NCBI RefSeq assembly: GCF_002902945.1
Contig: NZ_CP026102.1
Coordinates: 1,364,001-1,428,000 of the forward strand
Direction of reading: 5' to 3'
From: Paraburkholderia caribensis
Lineage (GTDB): Bacteria; Pseudomonadota; Gammaproteobacteria; Burkholderiales; Burkholderiaceae
DNA: 64,000 bases
Shown here: positions 25,699-34,167 of the stretch, piece by piece
Layout: the number at the start of each line of letters is the position of its first letter
Numbering within the stretch: position 1 is the first letter of the stretch
The notes under the pieces: model-generated
Databases searched by the model: none
What the model was told of the DNA's origin: nothing
What the model saw: only the letters and a program-made list of their open reading frames with translations
Made by a program: the position numbers and the translations under genes

Positions 25699-26481
25699 AT
25701 GTCACTGCAAAACAAGGTCGCGCTCGTGACGGGCGCAGCAAGCGGTATCGGTGAACAATGCGCTCGCAAGCTCGCCAGCCTCGGTGCTGCCGTCGTGATT
25801 GCGGATCTGAATCTGGAGAATGCGCAGAAGGTCGCGTCGAGCATCGTCGAAGGCGGCGGCAAGGCCATCGCGGTCGCGATGGACGTGACCAATGAAGAAG
25901 CCGTCAACGCGGGGATCGAGCGCACGGTGAAGGAACTCGGCAGCATCGACGTGCTCGTGTCGAACGCTGGCATCCAGATCGTCGCGCCGATCGAGGAATA
26001 CGCCTTCGCAGACTGGAAGAAGATGCTCGCCATTCATCTGGACGGCGCGTTCCTCACGACCAAAGCCGCCGTCAAGCACATGTACGACAGCAAGCGCGGC
26101 GGCTCGATCGTCTATATGGGCTCGGTGCACTCGCATGAAGCCTCGAAGCTGAAGTCCGCCTATGTCACCGCGAAACACGGTCTGCTCGGCCTTGCGCGCG
26201 TCGTCGCAAAGGAAGGCGGTCCGCGCGGCGTGCGCGCGAATGTCGTGTGCCCGGGCTTCGTGCGCACACCGCTCGTCGACAAGCAGATTCCCGAGCAGGC
26301 CAAGGCGCTCGGCATCAGCGAAGAGGAAGTCGTGAAGAACGTGATGCTGAAGGAAACGGTCGACGGCGAATTCACGACGGTCGAAGACGTCGCGAATACT
26401 GTCGCTTTCCTTGCGGGCTTCGAATCGTCGGCACTGACGGGTCAATCGGTGATCGTCAGCCACGGCTGGTCGATGAAATAA
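25699..26481 (+). CDS. bdhA: 3-hydroxybutyrate dehydrogenase
   Basis: Short-chain dehydrogenase of 260 aa that interconverts (R)-3-hydroxybutyrate and acetoacetate with NAD. It has the TGAASGIG cofactor loop (11-18), NAG at 89-91, catalytic Ser142, Tyr155 and Lys159 (SAYVTAKHG). The signature GFVRTPLVDKQIPEQAK is specific for bacterial 3-hydroxybutyrate dehydrogenases. Together with acetoacetate decarboxylase and the patatin-like protein this suggests use of intracellular polyhydroxybutyrate. Confidence 0.95.
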   Translation: MSLQNKVALVTGAASGIGEQCARKLASLGAAVVIADLNLENAQKVASSIVEGGGKAIAVAMDVTNEEAVNAGIERTVKELGSIDVLVSNAGIQIVAPIEEYAFADWKKMLAIHLDGAFLTTKAAVKHMYDSKRGGSIVYMGSVHSHEASKLKSAYVTAKHGLLGLARVVAKEGGPRGVRANVVCPGFVRTPLVDKQIPEQAKALGISEEEVVKNVMLKETVDGEFTTVEDVANTVAFLAGFESSALTGQSVIVSHGWSMK

Positions 26482-26490
26482 GGAGCACGT

Positions 26491-27744
26491 ATGCGCAGCA
26501 ACACAAAGAAAGCCATCCCGCAGCCGGAACCGTTTGTGTTGCCGCGCTACGACGAGATTGCGCTCGTGCTGCAAGGCGGCGGCGCGCTCGGCTCCTATCA
26601 GGCGGGCGTGATCGAAGGGCTCGCCGAAATGAAAGTCGAGCCGCACTGGATCGCAGGCGTGTCGATCGGCGCGCTCAACACGGCGATCATCGCGGGCAAT
26701 GCGCCGGAAAATCGCGTGGCTGCATTGCGCGGTTTCTGGAATGCGATCTGTCATCCGCTCGACTGGGTGGGCAGCGTAAGCGCGTGGGCGCTGCCCGGCC
26801 TGGGCTTGCATGACCTGTCGCGCAAGTGGGCCAGCATGTGGGCCGCCGGCCGTGCGTTGACGGAAGGCCAACCCGGTTTTTTCGCGCCGCGCTTTCCGTT
26901 GCCCCTGGCGGGCCTCGGCAAGCTGGAGCCTAGCCGCGTCAGCTACTACGATACGGCCGCGCTGCGGGCAACGCTGCTGCAATTCGCAGATTTCGACCGC
27001 ATCAACGACGGCCCCATTCGCGTGTCCGTGGGTGCAGTGAATGTGCGCACGGGCAATCTGACGTACTTCGACAACCGCAAGATGCGTCTCACGCCGGAGC
27101 ATTTCATGGCGTCGGGTGCGTTGCCGCCGGGCTTCCCGGCTGTCGAGATCGACGGCGAATACTACTGGGACGGCGGACTCGTTTCGAATACGCCGCTCAC
27201 GGAAGTGCTGCGCGATTCAGATCATAAGGACACGCTGGTCTTTCAGGTCGACCTGTGGAGCGCGCGTGGCAATGCGCCCGGCGACTTCCCCGACATTTCC
27301 GAGCGAGCCAAGGACATCCAGTATTCGAGCCGGACTCGCGCGATCACCAACATGCTCGCCGAGCGTCAAAAGCACGCGCGCTTCATCAAGGAACTGCTCG
27401 AGCATGTGCCAACGTCGGTGCTGAAGGCGGACCCGCTGTTCCGTCTCGCCCAGCAGGCAGCGGACGGCAGCGCGATCAACGTCGTGCATCTGATCTACAG
27501 GAACAAGCCGTACGAAGGCCATTACAAGGACTACGAGTTCAGCGTGGACACGATGCTCGAACACTGGCAGAGCGGCCTCGACGATATTCGCGACTCGTTC
27601 TCGCATCGTGACTGGTTCGACGTGCCGAGCCGCGAACTGGGTTTCGTCACGCATGACGTGCACCGCCCCGCCGGGTCCGTGCCCGAGTCCGACAAACCGC
27701 CCGTCGAAACCGAACTCGGCAAGCGACGCAAGACGGCAGCTTGA
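26491..27744 (+). CDS. Patatin-like phospholipase with DUF3734 C-terminus
   Basis: Protein of 417 aa. The patatin domain has the oxyanion loop QGGGALGSYQAG (28-39), nucleophile Ser58 in GVSIG and the dyad Asp227 in DGGL. The C-terminal DUF3734 segment (about 290-385) accompanies this class of bacterial patatins. It lies 9 bp after bdhA with an AAGGAG site. The operon context with ketone-body enzymes suggests a role in lipid or PHB-granule turnover; direct PHB depolymerase activity is only a possibility. Confidence 0.92.
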   Translation: MRSNTKKAIPQPEPFVLPRYDEIALVLQGGGALGSYQAGVIEGLAEMKVEPHWIAGVSIGALNTAIIAGNAPENRVAALRGFWNAICHPLDWVGSVSAWALPGLGLHDLSRKWASMWAAGRALTEGQPGFFAPRFPLPLAGLGKLEPSRVSYYDTAALRATLLQFADFDRINDGPIRVSVGAVNVRTGNLTYFDNRKMRLTPEHFMASGALPPGFPAVEIDGEYYWDGGLVSNTPLTEVLRDSDHKDTLVFQVDLWSARGNAPGDFPDISERAKDIQYSSRTRAITNMLAERQKHARFIKELLEHVPTSVLKADPLFRLAQQAADGSAINVVHLIYRNKPYEGHYKDYEFSVDTMLEHWQSGLDDIRDSFSHRDWFDVPSRELGFVTHDVHRPAGSVPESDKPPVETELGKRRKTAA

Positions 27745-27769
27745 ACGCTGCCGTACGGCGCGCATCATG

Positions 27770-27807
27770 AATTGCGGCTCTGCGACACACGTCGCAGAGC
27801 CGCAATT
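27770..27807. terminator. Terminator between convergent patatin and phosphoesterase genes
   Basis: 17-bp perfect stem AATTGCGGCTCTGCGAC with its complement at 27791-27807 and a 4-nt loop. It lies 26 bp after the patatin stop and 31 bp before the end of the convergent gene, so it can serve both directions. Confidence 0.85.
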
Positions 27808-27837
27808 GCATCGAGCCGTGCAAACAGCGCGCAGAAT

Positions 27838-29352
27838 TTACATGCCGCCAGGGAATCCTAGCGCGGTCGCTTTCGCGCGCAAGTCGGCAAAGCGTCCGCC
27901 GGGCGCGTTGGCCGCCGCTGCCTGAGATGCTGCCTGAGACGCTGCCTCAGGTGCCACCTGAGATGCCGCCTGAGAGTCCGAGGTAGACGGCACCTGCTGG
28001 CTGTGATCCACGCCCCCCAGCCCCGGAATGATGCCCGCTGTCGAGCACGCGACGCCGAACGTGCCTTGCGTCACCGCAATCGCGGGCGCGTCGGTTCGCG
28101 CGGCGTCGGTGAAGTCGAGCGCGTACGCCATGTTGAAGGTGCTCGTGTCGCTCGCGCGCACGCCCAGCGGATCGAGGCCGAAGCGCCACGCAAGCAGTTG
28201 ATGAATCGAACTGGGATCGAACGGATAGCGCGACACCATGTTCGCGCGCACGCGCGGCCCGAGTAGCATGCACGGCACGCGAAAGCCGAGCCGTCCGTCG
28301 TTGCCGACAGCCTGCTCCGCCGCCGATACGGGCTTGACAGGCGGGACCGCGTGCTCCATGAAGCCGCCCCACTCGTCATACACGAGAATCATCAGCGTCG
28401 TGCTCCAGTTCGGACTGGTGCGCAGCGCGTCATAGATCCGGCCGAGCAGTACCTGACCGTTGCGCACGTCGGCGTGCGGATGATCGTCGTTCGACGTGCC
28501 TTGCGCCTCGCCCGCGAAACTCGGGTCGACCATGCAGAACGACGGCAGATTGCCGGAGGCCGCATCCGAGAGAAACTCCGCGAACAGTTTCGAGCGGCCG
28601 ACATAACGTGAGCCATACAGTGCGGTGAACGGAACGTCGTGGAAGTAATACGTCGATGAGACGCTCTTCGCATCGAGCCGGTCCCAGATGGTCGGCAGCG
28701 TCGACGTATCGACGCTGTCGTCGAGTCGGTCGGTCTCGCCGCTATGCAGATAGAGACGGTTCGGAAACGTGGCGGACAGAATGCCGCTCATGTAATAGTC
28801 GCAGACCGTGTATTGCGGGACGGCGCCGCGGTAGAAGTCGAGATCGCCTGCGCCGAGATAGCCGATGGGCAGCAGGTCGCCGCGCATGAGGCTCGTACCC
28901 GGCGTGAGCAGAAAGCCATTCATCGCACCGTTGGCAAGATGCGTGCGCCCTGCGCTGTACAGATGGTTCGGGTCGGAAAAACTGCAAGCCTGGAAACCGT
29001 ACGCGTCGTTCGACGTCAACGCGAACGACGACCGTGTTTGACCGAATGCGTCGGTAAACTGGCGGGCCTGCTGATGCTCCGCGTTCGGCACCCAGCCAAA
29101 CATATGATCGAACGAACGGTTCTCCATCGTGACGAGCACGATGTGATCGATGCCCGACGTGGCGGGAGCCGGCAACGCCGGCCGTGGAAGGCTTGCGCGA
29201 TCGGGCGGAATGCCGTTCGTCGAACCCGCGCTGCCCGACGAGCCGCCGCCCCCTCCCCCACCACACGCCGATAACGCGACACTGCCCGCGAGCGCTGCCA
29301 GGATCTTGCGGCGTGTGGGATCGGGTGCATTCGAAGAGTTTGAATCGCTCAT
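27838..29352 (-). CDS. Tat-exported lipoprotein phosphoesterase (phospholipase C/acid phosphatase family)
   Basis: Protein of 504 aa. The N-terminus combines a twin-arginine-like motif (PTRRKILAAL) with a lipobox (LSAC, Cys at about 30) followed by a Gly7 run, indicating a Tat-exported lipoprotein. The phosphoesterase domain (PF04185) starts at VTMENRSFDHMFGW, with the second metal motif in DDHPHADVRNGQ and VYDEWGGFMEH. The C-terminal extension domains of large phospholipases C are absent, closer to AcpA-type acid phosphatases. Residues 460-490 form a Gln/Ala/Ser repeat (AASQ units) encoded by 12-bp DNA repeats around 27920-27975. The start at 29352 has GGAGG upstream. Confidence 0.88.
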   Translation of the reverse strand: MSDSNSSNAPDPTRRKILAALAGSVALSACGGGGGGGSSGSAGSTNGIPPDRASLPRPALPAPATSGIDHIVLVTMENRSFDHMFGWVPNAEHQQARQFTDAFGQTRSSFALTSNDAYGFQACSFSDPNHLYSAGRTHLANGAMNGFLLTPGTSLMRGDLLPIGYLGAGDLDFYRGAVPQYTVCDYYMSGILSATFPNRLYLHSGETDRLDDSVDTSTLPTIWDRLDAKSVSSTYYFHDVPFTALYGSRYVGRSKLFAEFLSDAASGNLPSFCMVDPSFAGEAQGTSNDDHPHADVRNGQVLLGRIYDALRTSPNWSTTLMILVYDEWGGFMEHAVPPVKPVSAAEQAVGNDGRLGFRVPCMLLGPRVRANMVSRYPFDPSSIHQLLAWRFGLDPLGVRASDTSTFNMAYALDFTDAARTDAPAIAVTQGTFGVACSTAGIIPGLGGVDHSQQVPSTSDSQAASQVAPEAASQAASQAAAANAPGGRFADLRAKATALGFPGGM

Positions 29353-29489
29353 GGCCTTACCTCCGTTGTTATCGGTCGGTTCGCCGTTGCCTGATCGCGC
29401 GGCGGAGTCAGCCTTTGTCAGCACTTTACGTACCCGTGTGCGACGCAAAACTTGCACTGCGGCGCAGCGCACATCGTTCCTTCCCATCG

Positions 29490-29563
29490 ATACAGGTTTT
29501 GAACTGTATTTTTAATTTACAGTTTATAGACTGTATCTTGCTAATACAGGCTTTGACCTGTAT
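29490..29563. promoter_or_regulatory. Three phased palindromes upstream of hipBA
   Basis: Three 20-bp inverted repeats of the form ATACAGG-N6-CCTGTAT begin at 29490, 29517 and 29544, i.e. exactly 27 bp apart. Copy 3 is perfect (ATACAGGCTTTGACCTGTAT); the other two have one or two changes. They cover the likely hipBA promoter and end 83 bp before the hipB start. This is the expected arrangement for cooperative autorepression by the HipB-type protein. Confidence 0.75.
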
Positions 29564-29646
29564 TCTGTATCGGCAGAGGCAGCGCGTTCGGCGCCAGCGG
29601 CGTGCTGAAGCTCTACCCGCATCTATCCGTCTAATTGAGACCAGCC

Positions 29647-30168
29647 GTGGACTATTCCGTCAAGACGCTCAGCCAGTTGCGACCCGTTCTGCGCGGCTTT
29701 CGCAAAGCCGCAGGACTCACGCAGGCCATGATCGCCGAGCGGCTCGGCATCACGCAGCAAAGCTATGCGCAGTTCGAGGCAGACCCCGCCGCCGCAGGGG
29801 TCGAGCGGCTCTTCAAGGTCTTGCGGCTGCTGAACGCCGGGATCACGCTCAGTCAGGACGAGCCTTCGCTCGCAAGAGCGGCGCCCGTGGCAAAGATGGC
29901 ATCGTCGAACCGCGTGAGCGCATCGCGCCCTGCCGCGTCAAAAGCAGCGCCGGAAACGGCGCCGAAACCAGCGGCGCGCAAGCACGCAGCGCAGCCCGCA
30001 ACTGAACGCGCCGCACCCGCCCTGAAAGCGATGCAACGCGCGCCCACAGGCGTGGCCGCGCAAGGCGCCCGACCCGCGCCGCGCAAGCCCGCGGCCACGC
30101 CGGATACGCGCGCTGCCGCACGCGCCCCGCGCACGGCTAGTGCACCGAAGAAACGGGAGCAGTGGTAA
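29647..30168 (+). CDS. hipB: HipB-type helix-turn-helix antitoxin with long basic tail
   Basis: Protein of 173 aa. Residues 1-70 form the XRE helix-turn-helix of HipB antitoxins (LSQLRPVLRGFRKAAGLTQ, then MIAERLGITQQSYAQFEADP). The remaining 100 residues are a low-complexity Ala/Pro/Lys/Arg tail. The start is taken as GTG 29647 because HipB proteins begin MDY-x-L-x-QL at this point; an in-frame TTG at 29635 is less likely. Ordinary HipB is about 75-100 aa, so the tail is unusual and could add DNA or toxin contacts. It forms an operon with hipA, 2 bp apart. Confidence 0.85.
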   Translation: MDYSVKTLSQLRPVLRGFRKAAGLTQAMIAERLGITQQSYAQFEADPAAAGVERLFKVLRLLNAGITLSQDEPSLARAAPVAKMASSNRVSASRPAASKAAPETAPKPAARKHAAQPATERAAPALKAMQRAPTGVAAQGARPAPRKPAATPDTRAAARAPRTASAPKKREQW

Positions 30169-30170
30169 GC

Positions 30171-31502
30171 ATGGGGCGCCCGTCACAGACTCAACGCCTC
30201 GACCTGTGGATGAACGGCCTCGCCGTCGGCTACTGGGAAAAGTCCAGCGGCGGCGAGCGTCTTGTCTACTTCGACGACTGGATCGCCGACGAACAGGGCC
30301 GTCCGCTGTCGCTGTCGCTGCCGTTCACGCCAGGCAATCAACCGTATCGCGGTGCCGTCGTGTCGGCGTTTTTCGACAACCTGTTGCCCGACAGCGAACC
30401 CATCCGACGCAGAATGGCGCAGCGCTACAGGACGGGCAGCACGGCGCCGTTCGATCTGCTCGCCGCGCTCGGGCGCGATTGCGTCGGCGCGATCCAGATG
30501 CTGCCGCCGGGTGAAGCGCCCGCCCACCTCTACCGCATCGGCGGCGACACGCTGACGGGCGATGACATCGCGCGGCTGCTGCGCGACACGACCGCCGCGG
30601 CCCCCCTCGGCCAGCGCAACGAGGCAACCGACTTGCGCCTCTCCATCGCCGGTGCGCAGGAAAAGACGGCACTGCTGCGGCACAAGGGCCGCTGGGTGTT
30701 GCCCACAGGCAGCACGCCGACCACTCATATCCTGAAGCTGCCGCTGGGGCTGGTCGGCAACATGCGGGCCGACATGCGCACGTCGGTGGAAAACGAATGG
30801 CTGTGCTCGAAGATCGTCGCCGCCTACGGCCTGCCTATCGCCGCGTGCGAGATCGCGCGGTTCGGCGATCAGAAAGCGCTCGTCGTCGAACGCTTCGACC
30901 GAAGGTTGGCGAGCGACGCCACGTGGATCGTACGCCTGCCGCAGGAAGACATGTGTCAGGCGACAGGCACGCCGCCCATTGCCAAATATCAGGCCGACGG
31001 CGGGCCGGGCATCGACGCCGTGATGCACATTCTGGCCGGTTCGGACGATGCCGCCGAAGACACCACGCGCTTCTTCACGACACAGCTGATCTTCTGGCTA
31101 CTCGCCGCCACCGACGGCCACGCGAAGAACTTCAGCATCGCGCATCTGCCGGGCAACCGTTATCGCGCGACGCCGCTCTACGACGTGCTGTCCGCGCATC
31201 CCATCATCGGGCGCGGCGCGAACCGCATTCCGATGCAGAAGGCAAAGCTGGCAATGGCTGTGCGCGGCACGAGCAATCATTATCTGATCGGTCAGATACT
31301 ACGGCGGCATTGGATCGCGCAAGGGCAACAAGTGGGCTTGCCGCCGGATGCCGTCGACACAATGATCGACTCGGTTACACACGCCACGCAGCGCGTGATC
31401 GATACCGTCGCCGCGCAACTTCCTTCGGGCTTTCCGGAAGATCTGGCAGTGGCGATCTTCGACGGCATGTTGAAGCAGAACAAAAAGCTCGCGGCCGTTT
31501 GA
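30171..31502 (+). CDS. hipA: HipA-type serine/threonine kinase toxin
   Basis: Protein of 443 aa, full length for HipA (440 in E. coli). It has the N-terminal couple_hipA subdomain, the ATP-pocket motif LSIAGAQEKTALL (157-169), the catalytic loop ATDGHAKNFS with Asp315 and the metal-binding YDVLS with Asp338. E. coli HipA phosphorylates glutamyl-tRNA synthetase and causes persistence; the same role is inferred here. ATG 30171 has GGGAG upstream. A GTG at 30162 overlaps hipB and is less likely. Confidence 0.93.
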   Translation: MGRPSQTQRLDLWMNGLAVGYWEKSSGGERLVYFDDWIADEQGRPLSLSLPFTPGNQPYRGAVVSAFFDNLLPDSEPIRRRMAQRYRTGSTAPFDLLAALGRDCVGAIQMLPPGEAPAHLYRIGGDTLTGDDIARLLRDTTAAAPLGQRNEATDLRLSIAGAQEKTALLRHKGRWVLPTGSTPTTHILKLPLGLVGNMRADMRTSVENEWLCSKIVAAYGLPIAACEIARFGDQKALVVERFDRRLASDATWIVRLPQEDMCQATGTPPIAKYQADGGPGIDAVMHILAGSDDAAEDTTRFFTTQLIFWLLAATDGHAKNFSIAHLPGNRYRATPLYDVLSAHPIIGRGANRIPMQKAKLAMAVRGTSNHYLIGQILRRHWIAQGQQVGLPPDAVDTMIDSVTHATQRVIDTVAAQLPSGFPEDLAVAIFDGMLKQNKKLAAV

Positions 31503-31514
31503 ACCGGGTTCTCC

Positions 31515-31543
31515 AATGCCTATCACCGCATAGGGGCATTTTT
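31515..31543 (+). terminator. Terminator of hipBA
   Basis: Stem AATGCC / GGCATT extended by TAT / ATA with a small bulge, followed by five T residues, 12 bp after the hipA stop. It fits an intrinsic terminator on the plus strand. Confidence 0.6.
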
Positions 31544-31685
31544 GGCGAGCGTTGTCATCAAGATGTCACGTCTCATACTCAACATCGGCGGACACTATGG
31601 GCGCATGGCGGCTGAGAGCGCCATCGCATCGCGCGGCATGGGGCGTGCTGACGCTGCTTTCGCGTCCCTACATGGAAGAGACACT

Positions 31686-32159
31686 GTGAAGCAACGTGCG
31701 ACTGTCGTGTGCCGGATGGGCACGCGCATTCTGCTGGTCGGCAAGGCCAACTCGCGCTGGTCGCTGCCAGGCGGCAAAGCCAACGCCGGCGAGAGCTTCG
31801 AAGCCGCCGCCGTGCGCGAACTGATGGAAGAAACTCGCCTTCAGGCGACGGGCATGCAATATCTGTTCGAGTTCGCGGGCGCGCGCACCTGTCATCACGT
31901 GTTCGCCGCGTATGTCGACGAGCGTCAAACCCCCGTGCCCAGCAACGAGATCACGCGCTGCACGTGGGCCAAGGTCACCGATATTTCCGATCTGGACACG
32001 AGCGTTTCGACGCGCGGCATCGTCGACGTGCTCGCGTTGAACCGGAACTACGATCCGCGCGTACGGAGCCGCTATCAGCGCGCCGATGCGTTCGTGCAGA
32101 ATCTGCGCGAGGCGTTGCAGGATGCGCGGCTGCGAGGATGGACACCGGCGCTGTGGTAG
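31686..32159 (+). CDS. NUDIX hydrolase
   Basis: Protein of 157 aa that hydrolyses nucleoside diphosphates linked to another moiety. The Nudix box is complete at residues 30-52 (GKANAGESFEAAAVRELMEE). The start is a GTG at 31686 with GGAAGAG upstream; the open frame begins at 31542 but the upstream 48 codons lack family similarity. The substrate is unknown. It lies alone after hipBA. Confidence 0.88.
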   Translation: MKQRATVVCRMGTRILLVGKANSRWSLPGGKANAGESFEAAAVRELMEETRLQATGMQYLFEFAGARTCHHVFAAYVDERQTPVPSNEITRCTWAKVTDISDLDTSVSTRGIVDVLALNRNYDPRVRSRYQRADAFVQNLREALQDARLRGWTPALW

Positions 32160-32230
32160 TCCCGTTTCAAATGCGTCTTTCTTGATTTATTTCGACATCC
32201 ATATCAACTGGATGCAGGCCTATCAAAACA

Positions 32231-32261
32231 AAACCGCCAGCCTTATCCAGACCGGCGGTTT
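32231..32261. terminator. Terminator between NUDIX gene and convergent membrane-protein gene
   Basis: 8-bp stem AAACCGCC / GGCGGTTT with a 15-nt loop. On the minus strand it is followed by TTTTGTTTT, a good tail for the gene at 32280-32588; on the plus strand the tail is weak. Confidence 0.6.
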
Positions 32262-32279
32262 CATCGATTCAACCTCTTC

Positions 32280-32588
32280 TTACACGGATAGCGTCGACTG
32301 ATGGCGCGCTGCGCGTGCCCGGCGCGAGCGCGCTACGATCTTCGCGATCGTCACGCGGCCCAACGATCGACGTGTGTTCGATGCGAGATTCGCGAGCCGC
32401 CTGTCGCTCACGCGATGACGCGCCCACACGAACGCCGCAATCCAGCCAATCACGGTCCAGCCGAACAGCACGTTGAAGATTGTCAGCGCGAATGCATCTT
32501 CACGTTCGCGCGCATCGGCGACGATGGCGGGCAGAAAATACGCGACGACTGCCGCCAGCAACACCACGCCTTCGAAGAATGCTCTCAT
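32280..32588 (-). CDS. Superinfection-immunity-family membrane protein
   Basis: Protein of 102 aa with two transmembrane helices (residues 4-22 and about 40-58). The junction ADAREREDAFALTIFNVLFG followed by WTVIGWIAAFVWA matches the Imm_superinfect family, named for the T4 Imm protein that blocks DNA entry of superinfecting phage. The Arg-rich C-terminus would be cytoplasmic. In bacteria the family is common and not phage-linked; no phage genes are nearby, so the actual role is unknown. The start at 32588 has AGGAGGTG upstream. Confidence 0.8.
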   Translation of the reverse strand: MRAFFEGVVLLAAVVAYFLPAIVADAREREDAFALTIFNVLFGWTVIGWIAAFVWARHRVSDRRLANLASNTRRSLGRVTIAKIVARSRRARAARHQSTLSV

Positions 32589-32644
32589 GGGATCACCTCC
32601 TGCTTCTTTTGGGCGCGGCGAGCATTGCCCGCCGCGCGCAGCGA

Positions 32645-32920
32645 TCAATGACCCTTGAACACGTTGACGTCGTTAGCGGCTTGCGCCGGCTGACGGCTAC
32701 CCGATTCCGACAATGCGCCCGTCACGCCGCCAACGGCCTCGTTCGCCGCAGCCTGATTGCGTTCGGCGGCGAAAGTCTGCGCGCTGACGCCACGTTGCGA
32801 AGCGGGCGCGCCAACGGACGGACGATAAAACGGCGCCGGACCATAACCCGATGCAAAAGCGGGAGCGGCGACAGCGGCGGACACGGCGACCAGCAAGGCT
32901 GCGATAAGGCGGGTTTTCAT
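32645..32920 (-). CDS. Small secreted protein of unknown function
   Basis: Protein of 91 aa with a clear signal peptide (MKTRLIAALLVAVSAAVAAP, cleavage near FASG). The mature part is Ala/Gln/Ser/Gly-rich without cysteines and ends NVFKGH. Similar short secreted proteins are frequent in Burkholderia envelopes. It is 56 bp upstream of the superinfection-immunity-like gene on the same strand and may be co-transcribed. The ribosome site GGAG is present. Confidence 0.72.
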   Translation of the reverse strand: MKTRLIAALLVAVSAAVAAPAFASGYGPAPFYRPSVGAPASQRGVSAQTFAAERNQAAANEAVGGVTGALSESGSRQPAQAANDVNVFKGH

Positions 32921-33197
32921 GACGTAACTCCAGAGAATATTGAATCAGGGAGGCGTCGCAACCGGAAGGATCTGGCGCGGCGTCGATTGAGAGTGAGTTT
33001 AGTCGAGCTCTATCGAATTTCTATGCTCATAGATTGAAATCACAGTTCCCAAATTCCAAACAATGGGACGGGAGGCACGGGCGTGCGGTCCTTGTCCATT
33101 GCCCGGTGGGATTTGCGGCGCGATGCTAGGATCGGCTTCCATTGAATCGCCGCCATCGCGGGCATCCCGCCGACGGCGGCAAAGCAGGCAACCGTCG

Positions 33198-34139
33198 ATG
33201 AGCGCCGCCAAATCCACAATCGATCACCGGGTATTTTCTGCAGGCCGTCTGTCGCTCGGACTGACGCTGCCCTTGTTGCGCGCGGGCGAGATCGTCGCGG
33301 ACTTTCGCGAGCAGATCGGATTGGCGGCGCTGGCCGACATGCTCGGTTTTCGCGCGCTCTGGGTGCGCGACGTGCCGTTGAACAGCGCCGACTATCCCGA
33401 TCCCGTCGGGCATCTCGATCCGTGGGTGCTGCTCGGCGCGCTCGCCTCGCATACCACGCAAATCGCGCTCGCGAGCGGCGCGATCGTGCTGACCTTGCGC
33501 CATCCGTTGCATATCGCGAAGGGCGCGGGATCCGTGCAGACGCTCTCGAATGGCCGCTTCATACTCGGCCTCGGCTCAGGCGACAGGCCGCCTGAGTACG
33601 CCGCGTTCGGGCGCGATGCCGAAGCACGGCGCGAACTGTATCGAACGCACTGGGACACGGTCGCGGCTGCACTCGGCGACGCGCCGCGCGTGATACCCGA
33701 CCTGCGGCCGGAAAATGCACCCGACTTCATGCTGCTGCCCGAGCCGCCGTTGCCCGTGCCGATGCTCGCGGTCGGCTCGGGCGGACAGAGCGTCGACTGG
33801 ATCGCGCGGCATTCGATCGGCTGGATGACCTATCACCGCGAGCCCGAGACGCAGCGCGCACGGCACAGCATGTGGCGCGCGGCCGTCGATCGTCTGCCTG
33901 CGCCTGCGTTTCGCGCGTTCGGCGTCGCGATGCGGCTCGATCTGAGCGACAACCCGCACGAGCCGGCAACGCCATTGTCGTTGGGATATCGCGCGGGACG
34001 GCATGCGTTGCTGGCTGTGCTGGACGACATGCGCGAGAACGGCACACATCATGTGACGCTGAATCTGGGTTCAGACCGGCCAGTGCGGGATGTGATGGAG
34101 GAGTTGGCAGCCGACGTCCTGCCGAAGTTCCACGCGTGA
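33198..34139 (+). CDS. Luciferase-like (LLM class) flavin monooxygenase
   Basis: Protein of 313 aa of the bacterial luciferase fold, using FMNH2 to oxidise an organic substrate. The pattern SLGLTLPLLRAGE, then LADMLGFRALWVRDVPLNSADY and ILGLGSGDRPPEYAAFG matches the subgroup called TIGR03571 (BA3436 type). The start at 33198 begins the conserved region; the frame is open from 33063 but that part is Arg/Ser-rich and non-conserved. It is monocistronic and its substrate is unknown. It converges on xthA. Confidence 0.85.
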   Translation: MSAAKSTIDHRVFSAGRLSLGLTLPLLRAGEIVADFREQIGLAALADMLGFRALWVRDVPLNSADYPDPVGHLDPWVLLGALASHTTQIALASGAIVLTLRHPLHIAKGAGSVQTLSNGRFILGLGSGDRPPEYAAFGRDAEARRELYRTHWDTVAAALGDAPRVIPDLRPENAPDFMLLPEPPLPVPMLAVGSGGQSVDWIARHSIGWMTYHREPETQRARHSMWRAAVDRLPAPAFRAFGVAMRLDLSDNPHEPATPLSLGYRAGRHALLAVLDDMRENGTHHVTLNLGSDRPVRDVMEELAADVLPKFHA

Positions 34140-34167
34140 CGCCTTTGTCGATTCGGGCAGCGTGAGA

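Noticed and set aside
32160..33197. Prophage remnant suggested by the superinfection-immunity-like protein
   Set aside because: No integrase, structural or lysis genes occur in the region, base composition is like the neighbours, and the family is common on chromosomes.
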